From the NCBI GenBank assembly GCA_016617855.1, contig JAECUM010004997.1, positions 62,001 through 126,000 of the forward strand: 64,000 nt of DNA, given 5' to 3'. The position numbers and the translations under genes are program-made. Of this stretch, positions 15,301 to 27,900 are shown piece by piece. Origin of the DNA: Megalonaias nervosa. Its lineage: Eukaryota > Mollusca > Bivalvia > Unionida > Unionidae. Numbering within the stretch: the stretch's first letter is position 1; every line of letters starts with the position of its first letter. The notes below the pieces were generated by a model, which was not told the origin of the DNA, made no database searches, and saw nothing but the letters and a program-made list of their open reading frames with translations.

Positions 15301-18300
15301 TTGACTAAACTGTATAAATTGTAAAGGATCTTCAGACAGATTTTATTGGTGACTTGCAGATCCTTCCATACCAACCTAATTTAAAATATGTGACATATGT
15401 TACTACTGTAACAACTTTTATTAAACTTGTAGGAATATCTCTTAGAACATTTGCTTCCATATTTAATATTTTCTTCATAACCTCTTGGCCAGTTTAGCTT
15501 AAACTTTGTAGAAATAATTTATGACTTGTTCCGATGATAGGTTTTTATGGTATTCTCACTATCAACATGTTAGAATCTCTCTCACCATGTGAACATATAA
15601 CTTGTGACATCTTCTCCAGTACCTTTCGGCTAATTTTAATAAAAACAAAAATTGCAGTATTTCATGCGATCTGATCTATCAATGGTTAAGCAAAGTTGAG
15701 CTTCCAGAAACTTCCTCAGCAACTGTTTGGCCTCCATAAAAATTCAGTTAACAAAACAACTTTTAACCAAAATTATCCATAGCATTCTGCAATTGATTTG
15801 GGCCTCTTTCACATATTTGATGCTGCTTCACTGGAACAAGGGATGTTTCACTGAATTGTATTGGCTTGGCCAATAATACAGACTCCTTGCTATCCATGTT
15901 TCCAGTGTCCTTAAGCAATAATAGAAGATGGTTTTCGATGTAACTGCATGGGTATGTGTTACTATATGTCAAGGTACAGTTATAAGTAAGTGGTGTACCA
16001 AAAGAATTGAATATTTATATCTTGTGAATCAGGTGCAAAAAGAATAAAGATGTGACACTCTTGCATCAGTTTCAACAGTTTTCTTTCAGTACAGAAAAAC
16101 AAATCTCAAATTCATTTTGCCCAAAACAATGAAATATTCCATTATTTCCACAAACATTAAAATCAAATATCTGTTTGCCTTCCTCCTTTAAAAAAGTGAA
16201 ATATTCCTTATTTACCTCAAGCATCTGCTATTTATTTATATCAGCTTCATGTGGTAAATTATCAGTAGTGTTACGAATGTAATATTGGAAATCATATCTT
16301 AGAATATTATTTGTAGCTGACACATAGTGGTTGGTGGGCTCTAGCTTATCTTGATATCTCCAAAACAGTTTATACAAATGTGCATATTTACCATGAATGT
16401 GAAACATTCAGTTTTCATTATTATTATTTTTTTTTAAATTACCCTGCAGAAATTGGGTTATGCTTGTACATTTTTAGTGTCTGACTACAAATATAATAAT
16501 GGCATATAGTGTTACTGTTGTTCATACAGTTAGCATACATGCTTTAGTTCATATGCCCATTTAGGTTTTGGATTTAGATAAGTTTACAGACACAATAGTT
16601 AACTTTTAGCTCCAGATTATTAATGTTCATTGAATATATTTCTAGTTTACGTAAAACTTTTACTTTCACAGTACAAGCTGTACTTGGATCTGGAGCCATA
16701 GCAACAGCATCTTCCAATGGGTTTTATGTTGATCTGACTCCACCTGTCTTTGATTCTGATGTTATGCTGTACATTGATGTCAGACAAGGAGAGTTTACAC
16801 CCACCCACTTTCAGAGTTCAAATGACACCATAAAGTCTGTCTGGCTGTGTCGGGATAACCAGAGTGACATAGAGGTCAGTTATGTTTGTATATGCTGAAA
16901 AGTTGTAAGATACCTATAAAACAGATCATGCATGTGGTGGAGTTCAGTTTTGTTTTAACATATCCATTGATTTGCATAGTCATCTGTCCATGCCTGTATC
17001 AAACAAAAATGAAGACCAATAAATGCAAGTCAGATGCTTAATTTATTCATGGTAAATTCAGTTATTAAATTTTGAAACAATTTTTCAGTTAGTGAATTTT
17101 TTGACAAATTAGTAAAATTTATATTTTACAGTTAAGTTGTGACAAACCATAAGACAAACGACACACAATCTGCTTACATGTTCAGGTCAATATATAGATG
17201 AACTGAATAGATTCTTGTACTTGCAAATCAGTTTTTAATGTCAGGTGGAATAAATGTTCAAACATTCCATTGACATTACTATCAGTTTAGGATGTTTCGT
17301 TATGCTTAAATTTCCAGTTGCTACTTAAGCTTCATATTTGCATACCATGACAATTTGCCATGCCATTTTACTGACAAACAGTGTACCATCCATTGGGGCA
17401 ATTTTTCAAATGCCTTTGAAAGAAACAGTGTATATTTCTTGACTAACCTGCACTTTTCATAGGCAGATTGTCCACAGGCTGAAACAGTAGATTCCAGTTA
17501 TTTTTATCCCACATATACATGTCACTTGCTTAGTTAATTTAGTTAAATTCCTATCCTATATATATAGCTAATATCTTCATAAACTTAACAGATATGTGAT
17601 TGTTTTAAGTGGTTGGTTGGCTTGGCATAAACAATGTACTTTACTACAAATTCAAGGGGCCCTGAGTAGCCAAGTGGTCTAAAGCGCTCAACATTACAGA
17701 TCACTGCCATCTCACCTCTGTCTGCATGGGTTCGAGTCTCGGGCTCGGCCAGTATGAGTATGTGAGAAAGCTTGCTGGTAGCTTCTCGTGGGTCTGTGGT
17801 TCTTTCCTGGGTTTTCCCGGGTTCTTCCTCCACCATTAATACTGGCCACCTTGTATAGCTTATGTTTTGCTGGAAAATGGCATTAAACCCAACAACAACA
17901 ACAACAAGAACTACAAATTCATTGAACTGTAGACTGGTTACAAAGAACATCATAGCATGTTAAGTCAGGTAGGAAAAGGTGGGTAAGATAGGATAGCTAT
18001 TGATGCAATAAGTGAAATAAATATTGTGATGAATGCATTTAAAAATAGAAAGAACCAACTTAATTTTTTTAAAATAATTATGATACTAATAATGACAATA
18101 TATTTTTTAGAGATTTGGTTTTTTTATGAACAATGATTGAAATCAGTTAAGAACCTCACATAAATAGCATCTATCATTCTGGGTTATTAGAGCTGCCAGA
18201 AATATTGGTATAAACTGGCACTGTCTTTTGCATATACTTTGTATTTATAAATGCATGTTAAACTTAAACGTGACCTTGATACATAACAGTTTTATCTTAT

Positions 18301-21300
18301 TTGGGTTATATGTCTTGTGTCTGTAATTACGGTAAACCTCTTCTAAGATAACAATTACATGTTTTAGTTAAACAGATTCTTCATATAATTTGTTACTAGT
18401 AGAAAATTTTGTTGTCGTCTTTGCCATAATTGAACTCATCTTTGCTGCCCTACTGCTAAGAAATATGGAAGATTAAGTCACAGAAAGTATACTTGAAAAA
18501 GAACTTTACATTCAGTAGATTTCATCTTGGATTTCTTGAAAATTAACCAATAATATTGTATGTTTTCTTATTGATAAATTCCTCTTCAATAATATTTTAA
18601 TACATAATTGTAGGAATACCACTGGGCAATAGGAACCACTCCTGGGGGAAGTGAAATACAGTCATTCATCTCTACAGGCATCAATCCAACTGGGATAAAT
18701 TCCAATCTAAGTGGAATTCTGGAGCATAATACAACATATTACATATCTGTGAAATGCAGGAATCAAGCTAGCATCACAACTGTATGGAATGATACCAAGG
18801 GTATGTTCTCATTTCACATCTTATAAAATCATATTTTGATGTCACATTCAGTGCTTTAAAGCAATTTTTTTAATTTTAAAAAACTCAGCCCCAAACTCAG
18901 TTTAATGTTTCTATTTTTATTACAAGTGCCTAGTTTTGACAGTTTTCACAAATGAATGTACTGTAAAATCTGGATAATTAGAGCATGTGAGAATTAGTCT
19001 TTATTATTAAACAAGTTCATAGTGATATGTTTCATTATAATTTTAATTGATAAGTGAGCTTGAAGATTAAGTGAGCTTGTGGATTAATTTTGGTTTCATC
19101 CAGGTTGATAATAAGTAAGCAGGTTATATGTTAATTATTTTGTTATTTTACTTATGCACCATTTTCACTACCTTGAAATTTTTTTTGCTTCAATGTATGG
19201 ATAAAGTTTGTTTCGTGATCATTGATAAAAACATGATAGAAGATGTTTTATGGCATTATTTAGTCAGTCAGCTAAAGTGGCAGTCAAAATTGACAATAAA
19301 CTACAAATTATGTTTCTCTATGGTTCCGCATACTGTGCTGGCTGTACAAGATGGAAGCCAGAATTGGTAATTTGATATTAATGTTAAAGCCATATATGCT
19401 GGACTCCCCCCCCCCCAAGTACATATGCCTAATGAGTATTCCCCAGGACAACTTAAATATTTTAGTATATGCACATAGATTTTCTTTGATATAGTTAATT
19501 AAATACACATATAGCTAAAGATTCCTTGTTCCTATTTAGTGTGCATAAATTAATATAGTATTTATGTCGTTATATCCACTGTGTTTAGTGATAGACATTA
19601 CAGAGGTCAGGTATAATCCACCATTTCTGCAAGCTATTCTCAGGATGTGGGGGAATCTCAGGGTAGCATACTGTCAGTCACCCATTTTAACATCAACATT
19701 AGCAACATATCATTTAGCAGAATTTAAAAGCCAATATTTTCCCTTACCTTCATGCAGTATCTGCACAGTTGTAAGTGGGCTTTACATCTTCTTTCCCTAC
19801 TTTAATAGAAACCAGCTTATGACACCTTGTCTCTGGCAATTTGAAATACTTTATTATCTCCATGCTTAATTTAGATAAGCAATTGTCATATGATAACTAC
19901 CATTGATTGGTTAATAACTTAAATTATTTTTCAAAACCAAATACAGTATGACCCTGCTATAGCATGCTCCATTATAACATGAATTCAGATATAACACAGT
20001 TGTAGCATAGCTCCCAAAATTTCATATACATGTACTTTTTACATACATGAAAATTTTTTTTCTTTCTTAAAAGTACGAAAAGTAATGTGTAAAAAGTTTA
20101 TTATCATTTTTGGGGAAGAGATCGTGTATGAATTCTAATATAAGACGATCGTGGTGTGGCTCCTGCAATTTCATATACATGTATTTTGCTCCTACTTGAA
20201 AAAAAAGCATTTTCTTCTTAAAAGTACGAGAAATAAAGTGTAAAGAGTTTGCCACTGTCGCAAATTGGGATTTATATTCGTTACTGGCGGCAAAAAAATA
20301 TACCATCTGGCAATTTTTTTCCCGACATTATTGACTGTTTAATCTTGTATATACAACCTTGGGTTTGGAGTGAAGAAATTCAGAGGCGTCATGAAAGGAA
20401 GCTGCAAACGTGATATAAAATGCACTGGAATTTATCTATTGTTAGATAAACAAATTCTTTGTTCGTATTGACAAACCAACTTAACAGTGCATAGTTATAT
20501 CATAATCCGCTTATTCTGACATCTGGCCTGAGTACTGTATGCTGTGAAATCTGCATTTTTTTATAACTTTGGTAGCAGAGATCAACTGGATGAGTCACTA
20601 TCTCATAATGGATCTTTTGGACGAAATAGTGTCGGGTTATCGGTTGCTCGCTAGTAATTAATATATTTATTTTGACTGACCTCTGTATGTGGATGGTAAG
20701 TAAAATTCCTCTTCTTTGCACTCATAGAATTAAATCCTTCGGAACACTCATTTTCTGTAGTAATCCCTGTCAAAACAGAACAGAACACTGTGCATTCATC
20801 TTCTGTTGGCTTTTTTTGTGTTTTTAAAAATTCTATCTTATGCTTGGAGGGCCACCAGAAATGTCACGAAAAAGTATTAAAAAAATTGTTGGTCTATCTA
20901 TGCTACCAGAACTAGCTGCAATCGACCAACCTTTGAAGGCAGGAAAAGCAACTGCTACAATCAACCAAAAGATGGCTTATTCCTTTTGATTTTTAAATGT
21001 ACCCAGAAAAAAATAGTTTTGCTGAAACTTCAAAGAAAACCAATTGCCTTTGAAGCACCAATCGTTCTGTATAAATACTTAGTACATACAAAAAAATTAG
21101 TCTCAATGTTCTATAGTTATTTGATGTTGACACCGTAATAAGAAACAAGCATCTGTTTGGTCCTCCAAAGCTGTCCTTTAGCAGTAACTTCAATAACACA
21201 TGTACCCTTCATCAAGGCAAGCTGACTACAATCTTCAGTAATAATTAAGAACCTTTCATCAAAGGGAGAGTCAGAAATGGAATCTGATAGATTATTGCAT

Positions 21301-21922
21301 TTTCCAGAGTGACTGGAACACATTTATTGTGCCATAAAAGTTTCATTTTTGCAGGAAAAAAGATATGCTTATGGTCGCTACCAACTGCAGCATAAAACAC
21401 AAATTAAATTTCCAGTCTTTTGAAGCCAAAGATATATGGCCGTCAAGTTTATTGAAAATGGGGTATACTGCAAAGATGTTTGTTAAACTTTATAATTTGT
21501 TCAAGTTTCTGTTTCCCTATCAGTAGCCTCATCCCCTGGGTAACCTCTGCAAGATGATACTGTCTCCAGCTGACCAAAATCTGGGCAGATTTAAGTAATA
21601 TACTTGTAGCATGTAAACAGCTATAGCCTTATGCTACTAGCGACAATTTTAGTGACTTTTTAAATGATAATTGGATATATATCAGAACAAGGACTACTAT
21701 TTTTTTAAAGTTAATATGTGTTATTTGTGTTTACTAACAGGATATGAGTCATAAATGAAATAACATGTGATATATACTTGAATTCATGGATTTATTATAT
21801 ACCAGTGCAGTACTTGACAGATTATATATTGTACTACACAAATGTAAGTTGTCAAGATACAATTATTTTTCAGACTAGATTGTCTTCATTTAGTCAAAAG
21901 CATGTATTTTTGCACCTGCTTT

Positions 21923-21982
<60 letters not shown>

Positions 21983-24900
21983 CAGCTATATTTTAGGTAA
22001 ATACATAATTTTCTTCAGCTAATTGACTTTGTTGGTTATAACAAGGTTTGGTCTACAACACAGTCAGGTTAAATGGACCCAAACTGCTATGTTATAACAG
22101 GGTCACACTGAATTGCACTTGAGTGAAATTTAGGCAAGAAAAACAATTGCTTTAAATTTGCAATTAAAGGGCTTCATCTGCACATTAACCAATTGGCATT
22201 GCAGTTTTAAATAATGTCTACCACAGGCGTCATATATATAAAGTATGCACAGAACTTACCTTGAATAAAATCACTACTATGGCTACATTATTGCTGGACC
22301 GCTCCGGTGGCCTAGTGGTTAGAGCGTCCGCCTCGGATGCGGGAGGTCGTGGGTTCGATCCCCGGTCGAGTCATACCAAAGACTTACAAAAATGGTACTA
22401 ACAGCTGCCTCGCTTGGCGCTCAGCATTAAGAAGTTAGTGTTAGGACTGGTCGGCCTGGTGTCAGGATAATGTGACTGGGTGGGACATCATGCTACATGT
22501 CTGCGGCATGATGCCCCAGTGCTAGACATCACTATAAACTGGCACACTGCAGACATCGTAGCGATATGACTGAAAAATTGTTAAAGCTACGTTAAAAATC
22601 ATAATCACATCACATCACATTATTGCTGCTTCTGGCTGTATTAGTAGTAGTAATTGTAGTATAATAGTAGAATTACCAATGGTAATGATTTATCTGAAAC
22701 CTTATTTGGGGGGTATATCAGTACTGTTTGTGCTGTGTTTTCTGCAGTCTAATCATTGGTTGTAAAGAGAATTAATGGTTGAAGTTTGTCTTTCTTGTGC
22801 CTTTGTTTGTGAGTTTTTTTGAATTTATATTTGAAGGATAAATTACTGCTTGTGTCACAACCAGTCACAATATAACCATAACCCAGAATAAGGTAGTATA
22901 CTTAATTCTGTCAAATAATGTACATGTGATATAATACATCTTAAAATCCTGATAATTTCTCTCTGGTATTATAGTGTAACAATAGTCTGCCATTTTTGGA
23001 TAGTACATTGATTATCATTTTTACATGACATGTGAATTGTTTATAATAAACCAATGCTTTATTCCTGTATTCTTTAATGTCAGTACATCATACCCAGTCA
23101 TGACTGTTAATTTTTAAAAATATAATTAAAGAAAAAAAAGTGGCAATACTGAAAGCATATCTTTTTAATTTTATGGTTGGCCCTGACAAGGGCCATTTTA
23201 AGGTTTACCTTGTTAAAGGAGTTCATTTTGTTGATTCAAATCTACTAAATTCCTCTTTGGCATCATAACTCTCGAAAAGTCACCATATGTACTCCTCTGT
23301 CATTCTCCACTCCCTAAGAGAAGACTCTCCTACATTGAACTCCCTCCCAGCAGTTCTCATACCATGTGCTTTTGCATAGGCAATGATGGTTAACTTGTGT
23401 TTCACAGGGTAAAAGTTTCTTACATGGCTCATGTTGATACTTTGACTGTATTCACTCAGATTCAAGACTGAACATGAGATATTATATGAAAGTTCAGGTG
23501 AAGTATTTATACTTATTTTAATTATCATGACACATCTGAGATATATATATCTCAGTGTCCAAGCTTCAATTTACAAGACAAGGCATCATAAATATGCTTG
23601 GCATATCAAAGCTTTAACTGTCACTAATTACATTAAAAATTACCATGCTGAGTCAGTTAAACATTGTTCACTGTATTGTAACAGTGAATTATCAGGTACT
23701 CTCAGTGGCTTAAGATGAGAATGAAACAAAGAAACCAAGTTATTTTCTGAAGAAAAGTAAATAAATTGCAAATCTACCTAATAAAACAATGTAACAATGT
23801 AATTTTGTTTAGCACACTGAAGTTTTAGGCATGGCTGATTACCTTGAAAAGACCACACTGAGTAAATGAAGCACTGATCACTATATAGTCATAAATAAAT
23901 ATCAAAGATGAGAAATAAAACTAAGAACCAGTTTGTTTTGCAAAGAGAAAAGTATTAGTTTCATAAATTAATGATATGAATCAATATTACCATTATAACA
24001 AACTGTACTTATGAAAAAGATGTCCTCTGATAGTGTGTCTGATGAGAACATTAACACTGAGTTCTAAATATGATATTTTCATTCAAAGAAATTATTAAAT
24101 ATTGAAATACATTATTAGATTAAAAGTTGTTGAATATTGAACATTTATGGGTACAGCAGTAATATTTGTTCTGCTTCTGCAATGGAGTTCTTTGCACAGC
24201 TAAAATTTAAATATGACAGTAGAAAAACATATTACTGATTGTATGTATATCTATTTCTGGTGTAGTCACAGTACATAAAATTGCACAGTATTGTGAAATG
24301 AAAAGAATTTATTAACATAAGCAATCAAATAAACAGACTATTGAGGTTTGTAAACATTATTTAATTCTATAATAGGATTAATAAACAATGTAGTTAAAAT
24401 ATGATGCATTTATTATTTTGAAGTGAATGTGACTTATATGCAGCTGTATTGCCATGATCTTTTGTCATATCAACCTGGAGAAAATCGGTTGGGTTTCTTC
24501 TTCTGCAAAATGTGAACCTCCTCCTGAAAATAGAAAACAATAATTTAAAGTATACACTCTATACATCGAAATACAGTAAACCGTGTTAATTATAAATAGG
24601 TACATTTGTAGTGTCCAGCTGCCAGTCTTCATTGTGTCACAGCTATTAGGTTCAGGACTAGAACTTGGGAGCCTTTAAATGTCAGTACATCTTTTGACCC
24701 ATAGTCTGTGTTAGCCATCTACTAGCTAGCACATACATGACATTGGCTGTATAACCAGTGGGAGCAAATTGATGAATGCATTGGCCACATATATTTGTTT
24801 TGTAAACTGACATGATAAACATTGTACTTTTCATATGAGTTTTATGTGAAAGGAAGCATTATTTCTGCCACAGACTCATCATACATAAGTCTAATACAAA

Positions 24901-27900
24901 TATCCATATTTCAGGTGTCACTGTACTACTAGAACCACCAGATGTTGAGAAAGTTAATGCTAGTATTGAGGGGGCCAAACAATTTGATCATCCTGTAGAA
25001 CCCAAGGATGCCATGACAACAAGTGACCCGACCACAATTGGTGGTTCTTGGGAAGTCAGTCCTGATCCTTCAGTTACCAGATATGGTAGGTATCAGTTAT
25101 ATGTACTAACAGTCAATAGCCTTTGGTACTAATCCGCATTTTAAATCAGTATCACTGGATTTAATCTTTTAAGTTGTCTAAGTTTAGTTACCTGAAGCAA
25201 TATTTCTGTAGTAGAAAGGCACAAATCATGACAATAGAAAAATGTTAAGAACATGTCAGATTTTCTCAGAACAATTTCAGTTCATAATAGTTGCATGCGT
25301 ATTAATTTCACAGGTTTTTTTAAAGGATTGTATTATAATGTATCATCATCATAGTCAACATTATTATAAACAAAAGCTTGAAATTTTTTGATGAATTAAA
25401 ATCAGTAAATGTGAATTACATGTACTATATATTTATAGAGCCTATTAATGTCCCAAATGCTCGTAACTGTCAAAATGACTTCTCCCAGCAACATCGCATG
25501 TAAGAGACACCAATACATTTCAAAATCTAACATATATTGCAAACATTAATGCCAGTAAATGGCACAAAAACTGTTAAATGTTATGACATTCACTGGTAGA
25601 AGAGGATGTATTAGTTATGTGTATAAATGTCACAGTCATCAAGAAATGTCACAGGTGACATTGAGGAAAGACTCTGAAACTCAAAGACAAAAATTTTTTT
25701 TTTTAATTACCACCCATCACAGCCGAATTGCAAAAATATTCATCCATCCTTTTTTTCCATATTTAGCTCTTGAACAGTTCCCGGCAGACATTTGTAGTTT
25801 TTGTCCTATATTCATTTTCAAGAGATCTTAGATAGTTTTAATAATGAACAGATATGAATTCATCCATAATGTCCTTGATAAACTTAAGTGTGCATTTATT
25901 AAGCCTGTAATCAGTGTTGTTTTCAACAGCAATTAATATTTATTATCACTTTTGCCCATTTTGCTAAAAACGCAGAAATTTTGTGAATATAGTCGTAAAT
26001 AATACTTAATGGGTCATTGTACATGCTTTAAAAAATTCTGGAAAATGTCTGCTTTTCAGCATTAACAACACATTAAGTGTAAAATGTAGTGAGAAATTTT
26101 AACTATTCTACAGATTACTGCATTGGAAGCTCCAGAGATGTAATAGATGACATTTTCCCTTGCACATGGGTAGGATTGAATGTTTCTGGAACTGTTGCCA
26201 TCAAGGGAGGTAACTTGACAATTGGTGGTATTCCTGTACGGAGACTATCAGAATTGAAACCACTTGGAAATGATTTCAGTGATACTAAATACAAGATGGA
26301 TGCAGAAAATATTTTCCACATGGAACCAGGGCGCACCATGTTTATCACCATGCGACTCTGCAATGAGGCAACCCTGTGTAAAAATAAATTTCTAGGATCA
26401 GTTGTGGTTCAGACACCCAATATGAAAGTTTCAACTTCTACTGATGGAAGTCCTATAGATGTAAAACTTACAAATGGAGCTGAAAAGTATAGACGTTCTG
26501 TGGATGTGATTGACATTCAAACACCTTCAGGTTAGTTATGCAATAGTTTATTGACTTGAATATGGAATACTGTCACCAATGTGTTAATTGCCACTTATTT
26601 TGCTAATTGCTTTTGATTCAGCAATAAAATGAATTTTGATCTATGAGCTTCATGTTATTTCCTATCCTGTAAATTTGATATGTTAATTAGCAGCATTACT
26701 GCAGAAGATTAAAAGGTAAACCATAGGCAACATGGATCATTTCAAATCATTGCCTATGATCTTCCTTACCATGTAATTGATGACTTTTGGTCACTGATAA
26801 GCAGTAGGTATTTCTTTTTCATTTTGTCAGACCATAAATTAGTCTGTACTGAATATTTACATGAATTGTTTAATCAAGTAAATGTGTTGAGTGTTTGAAA
26901 CCCATTTAAAGAAGTATGAAATACCAATAGGTGATTATCATTCCAGTTATACCAAAATGAAAGCAGTGGAAAGAGCTACTGTCTTGCCCATGTTTGCACA
27001 TGATACAACAGAGTTAACACTTAAATTTTAGCAACAGTGGCATTCTAAAGAAGTGATAACATTTTTCTGTTAAAATTTGTGAAAGACATATCATGCAGGT
27101 CATACGTCATAATGCCAGCAGTTATCATATTCAGTAGTAGTCACATATTGATAATGCTGTTGCCATGTGAGGCATTGTGTTCCATATAACCTTCTTTATG
27201 TAACCTTTTTTATCCAATAATTTTCAGGACTTGATCGAGGTCAGAGCCTCATTACAGCTGTTCTCAAAAATGATGATTTAACCACTCAGTACAGATCTGA
27301 TGCATCAGTGGACTTTGTGCCTTACATTGTAAATCCAAATGACACCATGGATTTAGTGGAAAGAAAGCTTGCAAGGAGGTATGTGCCTCTTTTTTTTTTT
27401 CCCATGAAGAAAGGCTTCTTCTGTTCTTAACAAGCACAATATTTATATAAATGAAGCCACTAAGATTTGTGTAGTGGCAAATCAGATTTAACAAGATTAT
27501 AAACAAATTTTTTGCCGAGCAGTTTCCATTAAGAACTGAAAACTAGAGGGTTGCTGAGGAGGGCAAAAAATGCAATTGAACTCCATCACATTATAGCATC
27601 TAGCACACTTTAAAGGGCAGTCCATCATAAAAAGATAATACAAAAATACTGAAAATAATTTTCCTGTAAAATATTTTACAAATCTTATACCAGTATTATT
27701 GACTAAATTATGGAGTACAGATGTGTATCAGCACCAGGCCACATGTTCATGCATTATAACAATAAACCTGTTCATAACCTTACTAATCTTCCTTTGCTGA
27801 ATGTGTAACTGTAGTAAATAGGAGTGGTGTCAACATCATGTTAAACAGCTAACAAGGGTATTTCAGAATCTGGATGTTGTTCAGATATAGTCATTTCTGA

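Larger units (their letters stand above)
22629..24914. other. Rest of intron 10, mostly unassigned
   Basis: Apart from the psq/pogo-type HTH fragment (23280-23432), the stem-loop at 23179 and a terminal-exon-like block at 24470-24523 on the minus strand, this AT-rich stretch holds no recognised feature. Confidence 0.5.

Noticed and set aside
21778..21996. Plus-strand frame ending in a His-Thr run
   Set aside because: The His/Thr run is the (AC)n microsatellite; nothing else in it looks coding.
22297..22380. Functional tRNA gene
   Set aside because: The tRNA-like segment is the head of a 320-base SINE with target duplications and imperfect stems.
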